Of a DNA stretch of 64,000 bases, positions 16,839 to 26,669 are shown piece after piece. The DNA comes from Nitrosomonas sp. sh817 (GTDB lineage: Bacteria; Pseudomonadota; Gammaproteobacteria; Burkholderiales; Nitrosomonadaceae), in NCBI RefSeq assembly GCF_030908545.1, contig NZ_CP133083.1, positions 2,799,691-2,863,690 on the forward strand. Direction: 5' to 3'. Under the pieces are notes generated by a model. That model saw only the letters and a list, made by a program, of their open reading frames with translations, was not told where the DNA came from and ran no database searches. The position numbers and the translations under genes were made by a program. Each line of letters begins with the position of its first letter. Positions within the stretch are counted from its first letter, which is position 1.

Positions 16839-17705
16839 CTAATGCCGCGTTTTTTGCCGCCCGGAGAAATCCCGTGCAAATTGCCAAGCTACCCGCCCGC
16901 TGCGCGAACCGCGTTCAATCGACCATTGCAATGCCTCGGTGCGAGCTCGTCCGGTCATCCTGGCTATGCCGAAATAACCCAGCCAGTACCGCACTATATC
17001 CAGATATTCATCCTGATTAAACGGATAAAACGACACCCATAAGCCAAAGCGTTCCGACAGTGAAATCTTCTCTTCGATCGCTTCGCTCGGATGCACTTCC
17101 TCGCCGATATGCTTCGTGTCGAGATTGTCACGCATGAATTCCGGCACCATGTGGCGGCGATTCGATGTCGCATAAATCAGCACATTGTCGGAAACCGTCG
17201 CAATCGAGCCGTCCAATACCACTTTCAGCGCTTTGTACCCGGGCTCGTCGGTTTCAAACGACAAGTCGTCACAAAACAAAATGAACCGCTCCGGACGTTG
17301 ATAAATCTTTTGCACGATATCATGCAAATCGACCAAATGATGCTTCTCCACCTCGATCAAACGCAAACCGTCTGTCGCGTACTGATTCAATAATGCCTTG
17401 ATCAACGATGACTTACCGGTGCCGCGCGCGCCGGTCAGCAGCACATTATTCGCCGGCAAGCCTTGCACAAACTGCCGCGTATTCTGGTCGATACGGCGCT
17501 TTTGCCGTTCAATGCCGCGTAATGCTTCGAGCGCAATACGGTGCGGATGCGTCACTGCTTCGATGAACCCGGAATTCCCCTGGCGCCGCCAGCGAAAAGC
17601 CGCCGATGCCTGCCAATCCGGTTCCGGAGCCGTTTGCGGCAAAAACGCTTCCAAACGATCCAATAATTGGTTCGCGCGCTGATACCATTTATCCCAATCA
17701 CTCAT
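16839..17705 (-). CDS. DUF815-family AAA ATPase
   Basis: A cytosolic ATPase of 288 residues from ATG 17705 (a TTG five codons upstream is possible). The P-loop LTGARGTGKSSLIKAL lies near residues 90-105, with a Walker B-like FILFCDDLSFE near 145. The family has a conserved arginine-finger region (VLIYATSNRRHMVPE). Its physiological role is not established. It sits between argJ and the Nudix/ThiE gene on the same strand, with 18 bp to argJ. Confidence 0.88.
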   Translation of the reverse strand: MSDWDKWYQRANQLLDRLEAFLPQTAPEPDWQASAAFRWRRQGNSGFIEAVTHPHRIALEALRGIERQKRRIDQNTRQFVQGLPANNVLLTGARGTGKSSLIKALLNQYATDGLRLIEVEKHHLVDLHDIVQKIYQRPERFILFCDDLSFETDEPGYKALKVVLDGSIATVSDNVLIYATSNRRHMVPEFMRDNLDTKHIGEEVHPSEAIEEKISLSERFGLWVSFYPFNQDEYLDIVRYWLGYFGIARMTGRARTEALQWSIERGSRSGRVAWQFARDFSGRQKTRH

Positions 17706-17723
17706 CGTATTTTCTACCAACCA

Positions 17724-18947
17724 TCAACTGCGGTAGCTTGCATTAATCTTCACGTAATCATAGGAGAAATCGCAGGTCCATACCGTGGTCGAAGCATTTC
17801 CGCGATTCAGCACAACACGAATGGTGATTTCAGCTTGATTCATTACGCGCTGACCATCCTCTTCGCGATAATCCGCTGCCCGGCCGCCTTTTTCCGCCAC
17901 CAGCACATCGTCCAGATACAGTTGAATACCGTCGACATTCAAATCATCAATCCCGGCATAACCGATCGCCGCGAGGATTCTGCCCAAATTCGGATCGGAC
18001 GCAAAAAAGGCGGTTTTGACCAGCGGCGAATGCGCGATTGCATAAGCCGCTTTAGCGCACTCGTCCTTGCTTCTGCCGCCTTCGACTTGCACGGTAATGA
18101 ATTTGGTTGCGCCTTCGCCGTCACGCACGATCATTCTCGCAAGCTCTGCCGCCACCTCGGTAATCGCATCCTGCAGCAAACAGAATTCTTCAGTATGGGG
18201 ATTGAAAATTTCTTTATTACCCGCTTTTCCGGTTGCGATAACGATGAAGGCATCGTTGGTCGAGGTATCGCCATCCACGGTGATGCGATTGAAAGAGCGA
18301 TCCGCTGCGTGCTGCACCAGCTTCTGCAACAACGGTTGCGTGATCGCCGCATCGGTCGCAACATAGCCGAGCATCGTCGCCATGTTCGGGCGGATCATGC
18401 CGGAACCCTTAGCAATACCCGTAACCGTGATGGTTTTGCCCTTGATTTGCACTTGCTTTGACGCCGCCTTCGGCACGATATCGGTGGTCATGATCGCATG
18501 CGCGGCATGGAACCAGTTATCTGCTTTGCAATCCCTCACAGCAGCAGGCAATCCTTGGATAATCCGTTCCACCGGCAACGGTTCCATGATCACGCCGGTT
18601 GAAAACGGCAACACCTGTTGCGGAGCTAGATTGAGTAGTTTGGCCAATGCCGCGCAGGTCGTTTGCGCATGAACCATGCCCGGTTCTCCGGTACCGGCAT
18701 TGGCATTGCCGGTATTAATCACCAACGCCCGCACCGATTGCGCCAGATGCCGCTTTGCCACGATCACCGGCGCCGCGCAGAAACGATTCTGTGTAAACAC
18801 ACCGGCAACCTGGGCGCCTTCGGCCAATGCCATCACCAACAAATCCTTGCGCCCGGGTTTCTTGATACCGGCTTCGGCAATGCCAAGCGTTACACCCGCA
18901 ACGGGCAACAATTGTTCAGGAGATAAAGAGGGAATATTAACTGGCAT
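17724..18947 (-). CDS. argJ: Bifunctional glutamate N-acetyltransferase / amino-acid acetyltransferase
   Basis: A 407-residue ornithine acetyltransferase of the arginine pathway. It recycles the acetyl group from N-acetylornithine to glutamate and may also use acetyl-CoA. The precursor self-cleaves at the A-T bond of the motif [20 protein letters not shown] (near residue 190), giving alpha and beta chains with threonine as nucleophile. [11 protein letters not shown] near residue 118 is the oxyanion-hole motif. The length is typical. It ends 18 bp before the DUF815 gene, so the two are co-transcribed. Confidence 0.96.
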   Translation of the reverse strand: MPVNIPSLSPEQLLPVAGVTLGIAEAGIKKPGRKDLLVMALAEGAQVAGVFTQNRFCAAPVIVAKRHLAQSVRALVINTGNANAGTGEPGMVHAQTTCAALAKLLNLAPQQVLPFSTGVIMEPLPVERIIQGLPAAVRDCKADNWFHAAHAIMTTDIVPKAASKQVQIKGKTITVTGIAKGSGMIRPNMATMLGYVATDAAITQPLLQKLVQHAADRSFNRITVDGDTSTNDAFIVIATGKAGNKEIFNPHTEEFCLLQDAITEVAAELARMIVRDGEGATKFITVQVEGGRSKDECAKAAYAIAHSPLVKTAFFASDPNLGRILAAIGYAGIDDLNVDGIQLYLDDVLVAEKGGRAADYREEDGQRVMNQAEITIRVVLNRGNASTTVWTCDFSYDYVKINASYRS

Positions 18948-19070
18948 AGTAAAATCTTTGCGGTGTTTAGAATGCCGCTATGCTACCGTATCTTTGCCGG
19001 ATTTTCAGAATTTCATAAACTGCGGCTTATCTCGCACCTAGCGACTTATCAGTGATCCAGGCAAACTTTA

Positions 19071-20175
19071 TCAAACACCCTGCTTCAAGCTCGCTTCGAT
19101 AAAACCATTTAAATCGCCATCCAGCACGCTTTGGGTATTTCCAACCTCGACATTGGTGCGCAAGTCCTTGATTCGCGATTGATCCAAAACGTACGATCGA
19201 ATTTGATGACCCCAGCCAATATCCGTTTTGGATTCTTCCACCGCTTGTTTCTCTTCATTGCGTTTACGCAATTCCGCTTCATACAACCGTGATTTCAACA
19301 TCGCCAGCGCATCCGCCTTATTGCGATGCTGCGAACGCCCGCTTTGGCATTGAACTACGATCCCGGTCGGATTGTGCGTGATACGAATGGCCGAATCCGT
19401 CTTGTTGATATGCTGCCCCCCTGCTCCCGAAGCACGGAATGTATCGATCCTTAAATCGGCGGGGTTAATTTCAACTTCGATATTATCGTCCGCTTCCGGA
19501 TACACAAACACACTCGCAAACGAGGTATGACGGCGATTACCGGAATCAAAAGGTGATTTTCGCACCAAACGGTGCACCCCGGTTTCCGTGCGTAAATATC
19601 CGTAAGCGTAGTCGCCAGTCACCTTTAACGTTGCGCTTTTGATGCCGGCGACATCTCCCGGTGATTCTTCCATGACCTCCACTTGCAACCCTTGCCTCTC
19701 GCAATAGCGCAGGTACATACGTTCCAGCATTGCCGCCCAGTCTTGCGCTTCCGTTCCACCGGAACCGGATTGTATATCGAGAAAACAATTACTCGGATCC
19801 ATCGGGCCGGAAAACATCCGCCTGAATTCCAAGCCTGCGACGGCTTTTTCTACATTCCCGACATCAACCGCAATACTCTCAAGCGCCGGCTCATCTTCTT
19901 CCGACTTGGCCAGCTCAAACAATTCCCGCGCATCCTGCAATTGCTGATCGATGGACTCCAGATTAAGCACGGTGTCTTCCAATGATTTTTTCTCGCGTCC
20001 GATCTCCTCGGTTCGCTTGCTATCGTTCCAGATAGCCGGATCCTCAAGCAATAATGACAGTTCGCTCAGTCTTGTCTGCTTGTTCTCGAAGTCAAAGAAA
20101 CCTCCGTAATTCTTTGGTCCGGTCACCGAGATCCGCGAGTTGATTCGATAATGCATTAATACGTTCAGCTTCCAT
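19071..20175 (-). CDS. prfB: Peptide chain release factor 2 with programmed +1 frameshift
   Basis: Release factor 2 terminates at UGA and UAA. The gene starts at ATG 20175 (GAGGTGA upstream) and reads 27 codons ending LRRFL, then an in-frame TGA at 20094-20092. Translation shifts +1 there, skipping one T, and continues [12 protein letters not shown] to 19071. The slippery site CTTTGAC is preceded by GGAGG, the internal Shine-Dalgarno that stimulates the shift, exactly as in the classic autoregulatory switch. The SPF stop-codon recognition motif and the GGQ catalytic motif ([14 protein letters not shown]) are both present. Total length is about 367 residues. Confidence 0.97.
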
Positions 20176-20384
20176 AAAATTCACCTCACTAAAAGGCCTG
20201 CATTATACCCGTTACAAATTCTCAATATGGCAACCGCGCTTCCGGCATGACAAATCCCGTTTAACCTTTCCAGAGCATCCATAATAAATTCCAAACCATG
20301 GCAAACCAAAAAAAAATATAATAAGTCCTTCGATTGCCAATAACTCAATTATTTCATTAACCGGTTTTCCCTGAAGATTCCGCC

Positions 20385-21089
20385 ATGTCGAAGTTCCTCG
20401 CACTAATCCCGGCAGCAGGCTCGGGATCCCGGATGGGTAACGATGTTCCCAAACAATACTTACCACTGAGCGGCAAACCGATGATCTATCATACAATCAA
20501 TACGCTATGCAGGAATCCGTCGATCGCTGATGTTTTGATTGTACTTGCCCCCCGCGATTCCGAGTGGGATAAATACGATTGGTCTGAGTTCTCCGGTAAA
20601 TTGCGTGTGTTTAAATGCGGCGGCGATACGCGGGCAGCCAGTGTTCTTAATGGCCTGACCGCCGCGCAGCATGCGCTTGGCATCAGTCCAGAGGATTGGA
20701 TTCTCGTGCATGATGCGGCCCGTCCATGTTTATCGCGATCGCAGCTCGACAAATTAATTGATGAATTGGCGGATGATGCAGTGGGAGGATTACTCGCCGT
20801 TCCAGTCGCTGACACGCTGAAACGCAGCAATCAAGAAAACCGGGTGGCGTGCACCGAGCCTCGAGAGCATCTGTGGCAAGCGCAAACACCTCAAATGTTC
20901 CGTTACGGTCTATTGGCCCAGGCATTGCAAAATGCGGCAAATACACAAATCACGGATGATGCCAGCGCGGTTGAGGCCATTGGACTTCGCCCCAAGCTTG
21001 TTGCGAGTGATTCTTACAATTTCAAAGTCACTTACCCTAATGATTTGGCATTAGCGGAATTAATTTTACAGCAAAGGAATAGTCAGTGA
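20385..21089 (+). CDS. ispD: 2-C-methyl-D-erythritol 4-phosphate cytidylyltransferase
   Basis: A 234-residue enzyme of the non-mevalonate isoprenoid pathway, transferring CMP to MEP. The nucleotide-binding signature [20 protein letters not shown] covers residues 6-25. [10 protein letters not shown] (about 107-116) and [16 protein letters not shown] segments follow. It overlaps ispF by four bases (GTGA), the usual ispDF pair. Isoprenoid output here feeds quinones and hopanoids. Confidence 0.96.
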   Translation: MSKFLALIPAAGSGSRMGNDVPKQYLPLSGKPMIYHTINTLCRNPSIADVLIVLAPRDSEWDKYDWSEFSGKLRVFKCGGDTRAASVLNGLTAAQHALGISPEDWILVHDAARPCLSRSQLDKLIDELADDAVGGLLAVPVADTLKRSNQENRVACTEPREHLWQAQTPQMFRYGLLAQALQNAANTQITDDASAVEAIGLRPKLVASDSYNFKVTYPNDLALAELILQQRNSQ

Positions 21090-21571
21090 ACGCAATACGG
21101 ATAGGACAAGGTTATGATGTGCATCAATTGGTTGAAGGACGCCAACTGATTATCGGCGGTGTTACGATTCCGCATGAAAAAGGATTACTGGGTCATTCGG
21201 ATGCGGATGTACTCTTACATGCGATTTGTGACGCGCTGCTGGGCGCTGCCGCTCTAGGCGATATCGGTCAGCACTTCTCCGATACCGATCCCCGCTTCAA
21301 AAACATTGATAGCCGCTTATTGCTTCGCGAAACATACCGTTTGCTGGAAAACGATCATTATACGCTCAGCAACCTGGATGCGACCATTATCGCCCAGGCC
21401 CCCAAGATGGCGCCTTATATCCCTGCCATGCGGCACAACATTGCACAAGATCTCAAGACTCACACCGGCAACGTCAACATCAAAGCCAAAACAGCGGAAA
21501 ACTTGGGAGCGCTTGGACGTAAAGAAGGTATCGCCGTTGAAGTTGTCTGTTTGATCACTCGGGCACAATAA
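21086..21571 (+). CDS. ispF: 2-C-methyl-D-erythritol 2,4-cyclodiphosphate synthase
   Basis: A 161-residue enzyme that closes the cyclodiphosphate ring in the MEP pathway. The zinc ligands are in [10 protein letters not shown] (near residue 8) and [18 protein letters not shown] (near 42), and the substrate loop is HSDADVLL. It starts at GTG 21086 inside the ispD stop. The next gene begins 5 bp downstream. Confidence 0.97.
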   Translation: MNAIRIGQGYDVHQLVEGRQLIIGGVTIPHEKGLLGHSDADVLLHAICDALLGAAALGDIGQHFSDTDPRFKNIDSRLLLRETYRLLENDHYTLSNLDATIIAQAPKMAPYIPAMRHNIAQDLKTHTGNVNIKAKTAENLGALGRKEGIAVEVVCLITRAQ

Positions 21572-21576
21572 TCAGC

Positions 21577-22125
21577 GTGCTGGGTAATGGCAACGTACCG
21601 GAAAAACAATCGCGCCGGATTTTCTTTGCCGCCTTTCCAAATAAAATGACTCAAAAGAAACTGATCCGGGAAGCCGAGGAAATCCAGGCAATGTGCGGCG
21701 GACGAGTCATCAAGGCGCATCACGTTCACCTCACACTGCTATTTCTCGGCGACACAAACATGGATCGCATCGATACATTGCTGGAAACGATGAAAAAAAT
21801 TTCTGTGAAGAGATTCGAGCTGGAACTCAATAAAATCAGTTATTGGAAACACAACCAAATCGTTTTTGCTGGAGCATCGCATTATCCTGACGAATTGTTC
21901 GTGCTGGTGGAATCACTTAAGAATTCGCTGACGGAAGCGGGATTTTTATTTGATAACCGTAACTACAAACCGCATATCACGCTTATCAGAAAAGCCTTTC
22001 GCCCCATCGATAACCAACCGATGAAACCGGTTTTGTGGTCTATCGGTCAATGGCACCTGGTACAGTCGAAATCCGGCCCGGAGGGAGCCGATTATATCTC
22101 TCTCGCACATTGGCCCCTGAAATAG
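21577..22125 (+). CDS. thpR: RNA 2',3'-cyclic phosphodiesterase (2H family)
   Basis: A 182-residue 2H phosphoesterase. The two catalytic HxT motifs are visible: HVHLTLLFLG (near residue 50) and PHITLIRK (near 130). These enzymes open 2',3'-cyclic phosphates on RNA and can ligate tRNA halves in vitro (formerly called LigT). It starts with GTG 5 bp after ispF. The first 12 residues are poorly conserved, so a start a few codons later is possible. Confidence 0.9.
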   Translation: MLGNGNVPEKQSRRIFFAAFPNKMTQKKLIREAEEIQAMCGGRVIKAHHVHLTLLFLGDTNMDRIDTLLETMKKISVKRFELELNKISYWKHNQIVFAGASHYPDELFVLVESLKNSLTEAGFLFDNRNYKPHITLIRKAFRPIDNQPMKPVLWSIGQWHLVQSKSGPEGADYISLAHWPLK

Positions 22126-22175
22126 CTTCCGCATGTACGTTTTTGCAACTTTATCCATTCTAGCGAGCACTGGCC

Positions 22176-22856
22176 TTGAAACTCCTTGCCATTGAAACCT
22201 CGACGGAATTCTGTTCCGTTGCATTGCTGTCGGATGACAGAATTCTCGCAAACGAAATCCTTGCGGGGCAACGACATTCCGAAATACTGTTAGAGATGAT
22301 TCAAGAATTACTGGCCAATGCGGCGTTAAACTTACACCAAATCGACGGAATCGCTTTTGGCGCCGGCCCAGGCTCCTTTACCGGCTTGCGCATCGCCTGC
22401 GGCGTCGCACAAGGTTTAGCATATGCCGCCAATCTGCCCATCATTGGGATTAATACCCTCGAAGCGCTAGCGCAGAAAACAGCGGCGCCATTTGCCGTCG
22501 TAGCGCTGGATGCTCGCATGGGAGAAATTTATCATGCCGCGTATCAAAAAATTTCCAACTGTAATTGGAAAATTATCAGCCCTCCCATGCTGTGCTCGCC
22601 GGATAACGCACCTTTATTACCAGGCAACGCGTGGATAGCATGCGGCAGCGGCTTCGATGTTTATCGCCAAAAATTGACGGCGATTTATTGTGATACTATC
22701 CAACAGATTCACAGCGGATTTCACCCTCACGCCACGGAAGTCGTGCAACTGGCTTGTTATCAATTCGGCGAAGGTATCCGCTTGCATCCTGCTGATGCAA
22801 GCCCTGTTTATATCCGTAATAAAGTTGCATTAACAGAAAATGAGCGGAAAGTATGA
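22176..22856 (+). CDS. tsaB: tRNA threonylcarbamoyladenosine biosynthesis protein TsaB
   Basis: A 226-residue ASKHA-fold protein that partners TsaD in making t6A37 on ANN-decoding tRNAs. The N-terminus LLAIETSTEFCSVAL (residues 3-17) and the segment FGAGPGSFTGLRIACGVAQG (about 62-81) are family hallmarks. It starts at TTG 22176; no ATG is nearby in frame. Its stop overlaps rimI by four bases. Confidence 0.94.
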   Translation: MKLLAIETSTEFCSVALLSDDRILANEILAGQRHSEILLEMIQELLANAALNLHQIDGIAFGAGPGSFTGLRIACGVAQGLAYAANLPIIGINTLEALAQKTAAPFAVVALDARMGEIYHAAYQKISNCNWKIISPPMLCSPDNAPLLPGNAWIACGSGFDVYRQKLTAIYCDTIQQIHSGFHPHATEVVQLACYQFGEGIRLHPADASPVYIRNKVALTENERKV

Positions 22857-23308
22857 CGTTGCAACAAGCCTTTGAAATCAGGGTAATGCATCCAGCTGAT
22901 CTGGATCGGATCATCCTGATCGAACGGGAAATTTTTCTTTTCCCATGGTCGCCCGGTAATTTCTCGGATTCAATTGACGCGGGTTATTTATGTCAGGTCA
23001 TGGAGCAAGCTGACACGATAGTGGGTTATGGGATCATGATGATGAGTCCTGATGAAGCTCACATCCTCACATTAGGAATCGCGGCAAATTGGCAAAAAAA
23101 AGGCCTCGGAAAAAAATTGCTGCAGCACCTCATACAAAGCGCCCGCAACATGAATGCAAAATCGATCCTGCTGGATGTTAGAGAATCCAATCTTGGCGCA
23201 GCTCAGCTCTATCAACAAATGGGCTTTCAGCAAATCGCGACGCGTAAAGGCTACTACCCGGCAATGTGCGGGCGCGAAGATGCGCGCGTCATGCAATTAT
23301 TGTTATGA
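22853..23308 (+). CDS. rimI: Ribosomal protein S18-alanine N-acetyltransferase
   Basis: A 151-residue GNAT acetyltransferase. The acetyl-CoA binding motif is LGIAANWQKKGLGKKLLQHL (about residues 69-88), and the C-terminal NLGAAQLYQQMGFQQIATRK matches RimI, as does YYP. RimI acetylates the N-terminus of ribosomal protein S18. The tsaB-rimI pairing is common. ATGA overlaps occur at both ends. Confidence 0.93.
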   Translation: MTLQQAFEIRVMHPADLDRIILIEREIFLFPWSPGNFSDSIDAGYLCQVMEQADTIVGYGIMMMSPDEAHILTLGIAANWQKKGLGKKLLQHLIQSARNMNAKSILLDVRESNLGAAQLYQQMGFQQIATRKGYYPAMCGREDARVMQLLL

Positions 23309-24018
23309 ATGACAGGCGCACGCATAGCTTCAAAGAGTTGAACTTGCTGCCGGTATGGCGGCAGAAATCGAATCATTCAGAGCGGAACGCGCGATCACAG
23401 GAAGAATCCTCCAGCGTGCTTTATTCAGCCGAAGATAATCAATCCAGCAAAGAATCCGACCAAGCGGCTTGGCTTCAGTTAAAACAGGCAGTTACCGATT
23501 GTTTCCGCTGTCAATTAAGCGAAACCAGAACGCATACTGTCTTCGGTGTTGGCGATGAAAACGCCGATTGGTTATTTATCGGTGAAGGTCCCGGCGCAAA
23601 AGAAGATGAAACCGGCGAACCTTTTGTCGGACAAGCCGGCAAACTGCTCGACCAAATGTTGGCGGCGATCCGGTTAAAAAGAGGCGATAACGTCTATATC
23701 ACCAACATCGTCAAATGCCGCCCGCCTGGTAACAGAAATCCCAGTCTAAACGAAGCCCGGCAGTGTGAGCCCTATCTCATAAGTCAAATAGAATTAATCA
23801 AGCCAAAACTCATCGTCGCATTGGGAAAGGTCGCTGCGCAAAACCTGCTCAAATGCGACGACAGCATCTCAAGCCTGCGCGGAAAAGTACATTATTTTTC
23901 TAACATCCCGCTGATTGTTACCTATCATCCGGCTTATTTGCTGCGATCGCTGCCGGAAAAAGCAAAAGCATGGAAGGATTTGTGTTTTGCAAATGCGACA
24001 ATGCAATCATTGAAATAA
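23305..24018 (+). CDS. Type 4 uracil-DNA glycosylase (Fe-S)
   Basis: A 237-residue family 4 uracil-DNA glycosylase removing uracil from DNA in base-excision repair. The start at ATG 23305 overlaps the rimI stop (ATGA); an upstream in-frame extension is unlikely. The core begins near residue 70 with CFRCQLSE (first Fe-S cysteines). Then come [20 protein letters not shown] (motif 1 plus substrate loop), [13 protein letters not shown] (third cysteine), CEPYL (fourth) and YHPAYLLR (motif 2). The N-terminal 60 residues are variable, as is usual in this family. Confidence 0.92.
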   Translation: MNDRRTHSFKELNLLPVWRQKSNHSERNARSQEESSSVLYSAEDNQSSKESDQAAWLQLKQAVTDCFRCQLSETRTHTVFGVGDENADWLFIGEGPGAKEDETGEPFVGQAGKLLDQMLAAIRLKRGDNVYITNIVKCRPPGNRNPSLNEARQCEPYLISQIELIKPKLIVALGKVAAQNLLKCDDSISSLRGKVHYFSNIPLIVTYHPAYLLRSLPEKAKAWKDLCFANATMQSLK

Positions 24019-24056
24019 TATTTCTCGACCCAAGTAATGGGTTAATTGCGATAAAG

Positions 24057-25331
24057 TTAGTGAATTTTTCTCGTACCGATCAAATGCAGTGAGTCTTCTT
24101 TACTTTGATTCGATAAATGCCATCTCCTGATCAAAGTCATCATGACTGACACGAACAAACCGAACGCTGCGATCACAATATAGATATGTACTTCGAAGAA
24201 AATCAATAATGCGTAGAGTGACAACATCACCAAGATACTTAAATTTTCATTAAAATTTTGTACGGCGATAGAGTGTCCGGCGCCCATCAGAATATACCCG
24301 CGATGCTGCAATAACGCGTTCATCGGCACCACAAAAAAACCGGCCAAACCACCGATCAACATCAGCAGTACAATCGCAATCCATAAATCCCTGACAAGAA
24401 TCATCACGGTCACAACAATACCCATCGCGATTCCCAATGGAATCACTTTCACAGATTGCCTTAATGAAACCCACTTAGCGGCCAGGATAGCACCGGCGGC
24501 AATACCCAAAGCCACCACACCTTGCAGCTGCGCGGCCTGGTTCAACGGATAGTCCATCGCTACCTCGGCCCATTTCAACACAATAAATTGCAATGTTGCT
24601 CCGGCTCCCCAGAACAGGGTGGTTACCGCAAGCGATATTTGACCGAGTTTGTCAGTCCATAATAACTTTATACAATGACTGAACTCGTGAACCAGATAGA
24701 GCGGGTTTTTTTTGGGAATTCGATGATCGACACCGGTATTCGGGATATACAGATTAAATGCCGCCGCTATGGCGTAAATAACAGCAATGATGAGAATACT
24801 GCTTTCCAAAGCATTATCGATACCCGTATCAATCATCGGGAAATCAAACTCCAACAACATATTGGACACTACCGGTGTGATCAGCACGCCACCTAAAACC
24901 GTCCCCAATACGATCGAGGCTACTGTCAATCCTTCAATCCAACCATTCGCAATCACTAATTTTTCAGGCGGCAATAACTCTGTCAATATGCCGTATTTGG
25001 CGGGGGAATACGCGGCCGCTCCCAGACCTACAACCGCATAGGATGCCAATGCAAAGTACTGATTCATCGCGATGAATAGCAAACCGCAGCCTGCTATTTT
25101 AATGGTATTGCTGACAAACATTACCCGCCCTTTCGGCATCGAGTCTGCGAAAGCGCCGACGAAAGGCGCGAGAATGACGTAAAACACCACAAAAACAAAC
25201 TTAAGCATCGGTGTTAAATAGGCTGGAGCATGTAAATCAATTAACAATGCAATCGCCACAACCAGCAGCGCGTTATCGGCCAGCGATGAGAAGAATTGCG
25301 CCGCCATGATTGTATAAAAACCGCGTTCCAA
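24057..25331 (-). CDS. lplT: Lysophospholipid transporter LplT
   Basis: A 424-residue major-facilitator protein with about 12 membrane helices. The N-terminus FYTIMAAQFFSSLADNALLV and the loop PKGRVMFVSNTIKIAGCGLL are typical of LplT, which flips lysophospholipids inward for re-acylation. In enterobacteria it is paired with aas; here no acyltransferase partner is adjacent. It starts at TTG 25331 just after GGGAAAAAG. It diverges from alr, a neighbourhood seen in other betaproteobacteria. Confidence 0.88.
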   Translation of the reverse strand: MERGFYTIMAAQFFSSLADNALLVVAIALLIDLHAPAYLTPMLKFVFVVFYVILAPFVGAFADSMPKGRVMFVSNTIKIAGCGLLFIAMNQYFALASYAVVGLGAAAYSPAKYGILTELLPPEKLVIANGWIEGLTVASIVLGTVLGGVLITPVVSNMLLEFDFPMIDTGIDNALESSILIIAVIYAIAAAFNLYIPNTGVDHRIPKKNPLYLVHEFSHCIKLLWTDKLGQISLAVTTLFWGAGATLQFIVLKWAEVAMDYPLNQAAQLQGVVALGIAAGAILAAKWVSLRQSVKVIPLGIAMGIVVTVMILVRDLWIAIVLLMLIGGLAGFFVVPMNALLQHRGYILMGAGHSIAVQNFNENLSILVMLSLYALLIFFEVHIYIVIAAFGLFVSVMMTLIRRWHLSNQSKEDSLHLIGTRKIH

Positions 25332-25489
25332 ACTTTTTCCCTATTTTGATGCTTTATTCAAGATACGTTAATTACCAATTGAACTGCCCCATGAAACCGG
25401 TCAGAGTGATAGTATTAGCCACTTACCGTAATTTAGTCCGTGAGATTAGCACATAATGCCGAATATCATCGCATCAACGCTTCAAAGAA

Positions 25490-25507
25490 TATTTGGTGCA
25501 CCAAATA
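25490..25507. promoter_or_regulatory. 18-bp perfect palindrome upstream of alr
   Basis: TATTTGGTGCACCAAATA reads identically on both strands. It lies in the 225-bp intergenic region between divergent lplT and alr, 49 bp before the alr start. It has no following T-run, so it is more like a dimeric repressor operator than a terminator. The regulator is unknown. Confidence 0.55.
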
Positions 25508-25556
25508 AAGGTTACGATCGTTATATCCTGGCTTAATAAATTATCTTTCTAAATCG

Positions 25557-26630
25557 ATGCCGCGTCCAATACAAGCCACAATTGATATTTCCGCTTTCAG
25601 TCAGAATTTAGCTGTTGCCCGTCAATATGCAACGAAAGCGCGAATCATGGCTGTCGTAAAAGCGGACGCTTACGGACATGGATTATTTTCGGCTGTGAGT
25701 GGATTCAATGATGCGGATGGCTTTGCGCTACTCGAACTGGATGCCGCGATCGCATTACGAGAAGCAGGTTATCAGCGCCCCATTCTTCTTCTGGAAGGCT
25801 TTTTCTCGACCGAAGAAATAGCAGAATTTCAGCGTTATCGATTGAGCGCGGTTATTCACCACGAAGAACAAGTTGCCATGCTAACGAAATCGAAGCATGC
25901 GCTGGACATATTCCTGAAAATCAATACCGGGATGAATCGCCTTGGTCTGACTCCCGATCGATTTTCTTTGATAATCCAGCAATTAATCGATAGTCAATGC
26001 GCCAAAAGTCTGACATTAATGACGCATTTTGCGAACGCGGATGTTCCTTCGGAAAAAGGAAGCGTTATCCAGCAGTTTGAAAGCTTTCTTTCTATTACCC
26101 GGGATTATCATTACCCTCGTTCAGTCTCAAACTCTGCGGCAATCGTCCGCTATCCCGAAACGCAATCCGACTGGGTACGGCCTGGAATCATGTTATACGG
26201 CTCGTCGCCTTTTCCGGATAAAACCGCATCCGAACTTCGGCTAAAGCCGGTGATGACACTTTCGAGCAAAATTATTGCGATTCATGATTTACAGATCGGC
26301 GATAAAGTCGGATATCACGCTCTCTTCGAAGCAGATCGTCCGATGCGTATCGGAATTGTGGCCTGTGGCTATGCCGACGGATATCCGCGACACGCACCCA
26401 CAAATACACCGGTATTAATCAATGATCAACGCAGCCGGTTATTAGGACGAGTTTCCATGGATATGATCGCTGTGGACCTCACAGATATCAAACATGCAGG
26501 GCTGAATAGTGCGGTAATCTTGTGGGGTGAGGGATTGCCTGTTGATGAAGTAGCTCACTATGCCAACACGAACAGCTATGAGCTACTTTGTGCGGTTGCG
26601 CCAAGGGTTAAAAGGAAAATGATGCGTTAG
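25557..26630 (+). CDS. alr: Alanine racemase
   Basis: A 357-residue PLP enzyme that makes D-alanine for peptidoglycan. The PLP lysine lies in MAVVKADAYGHGLFSA (residues 30-45). The catalytic tyrosine is in KVGYHALFEADRPMRIGIVA (near 255), within the C-terminal beta-barrel domain, which ends YELLCAVAPRVKR. ATG 25557 is the first start and gives the normal length. Confidence 0.96.
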   Translation: MPRPIQATIDISAFSQNLAVARQYATKARIMAVVKADAYGHGLFSAVSGFNDADGFALLELDAAIALREAGYQRPILLLEGFFSTEEIAEFQRYRLSAVIHHEEQVAMLTKSKHALDIFLKINTGMNRLGLTPDRFSLIIQQLIDSQCAKSLTLMTHFANADVPSEKGSVIQQFESFLSITRDYHYPRSVSNSAAIVRYPETQSDWVRPGIMLYGSSPFPDKTASELRLKPVMTLSSKIIAIHDLQIGDKVGYHALFEADRPMRIGIVACGYADGYPRHAPTNTPVLINDQRSRLLGRVSMDMIAVDLTDIKHAGLNSAVILWGEGLPVDEVAHYANTNSYELLCAVAPRVKRKMMR

Positions 26631-26669
26631 AAACACCCCGAATCCATTCAACCCATAGCAACAAAAAAA

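Noticed and set aside
16467..17042. 191-codon plus-strand ORF
   Set aside because: It is antisense to the Nudix/ThiE and DUF815 genes, which have complete motifs.
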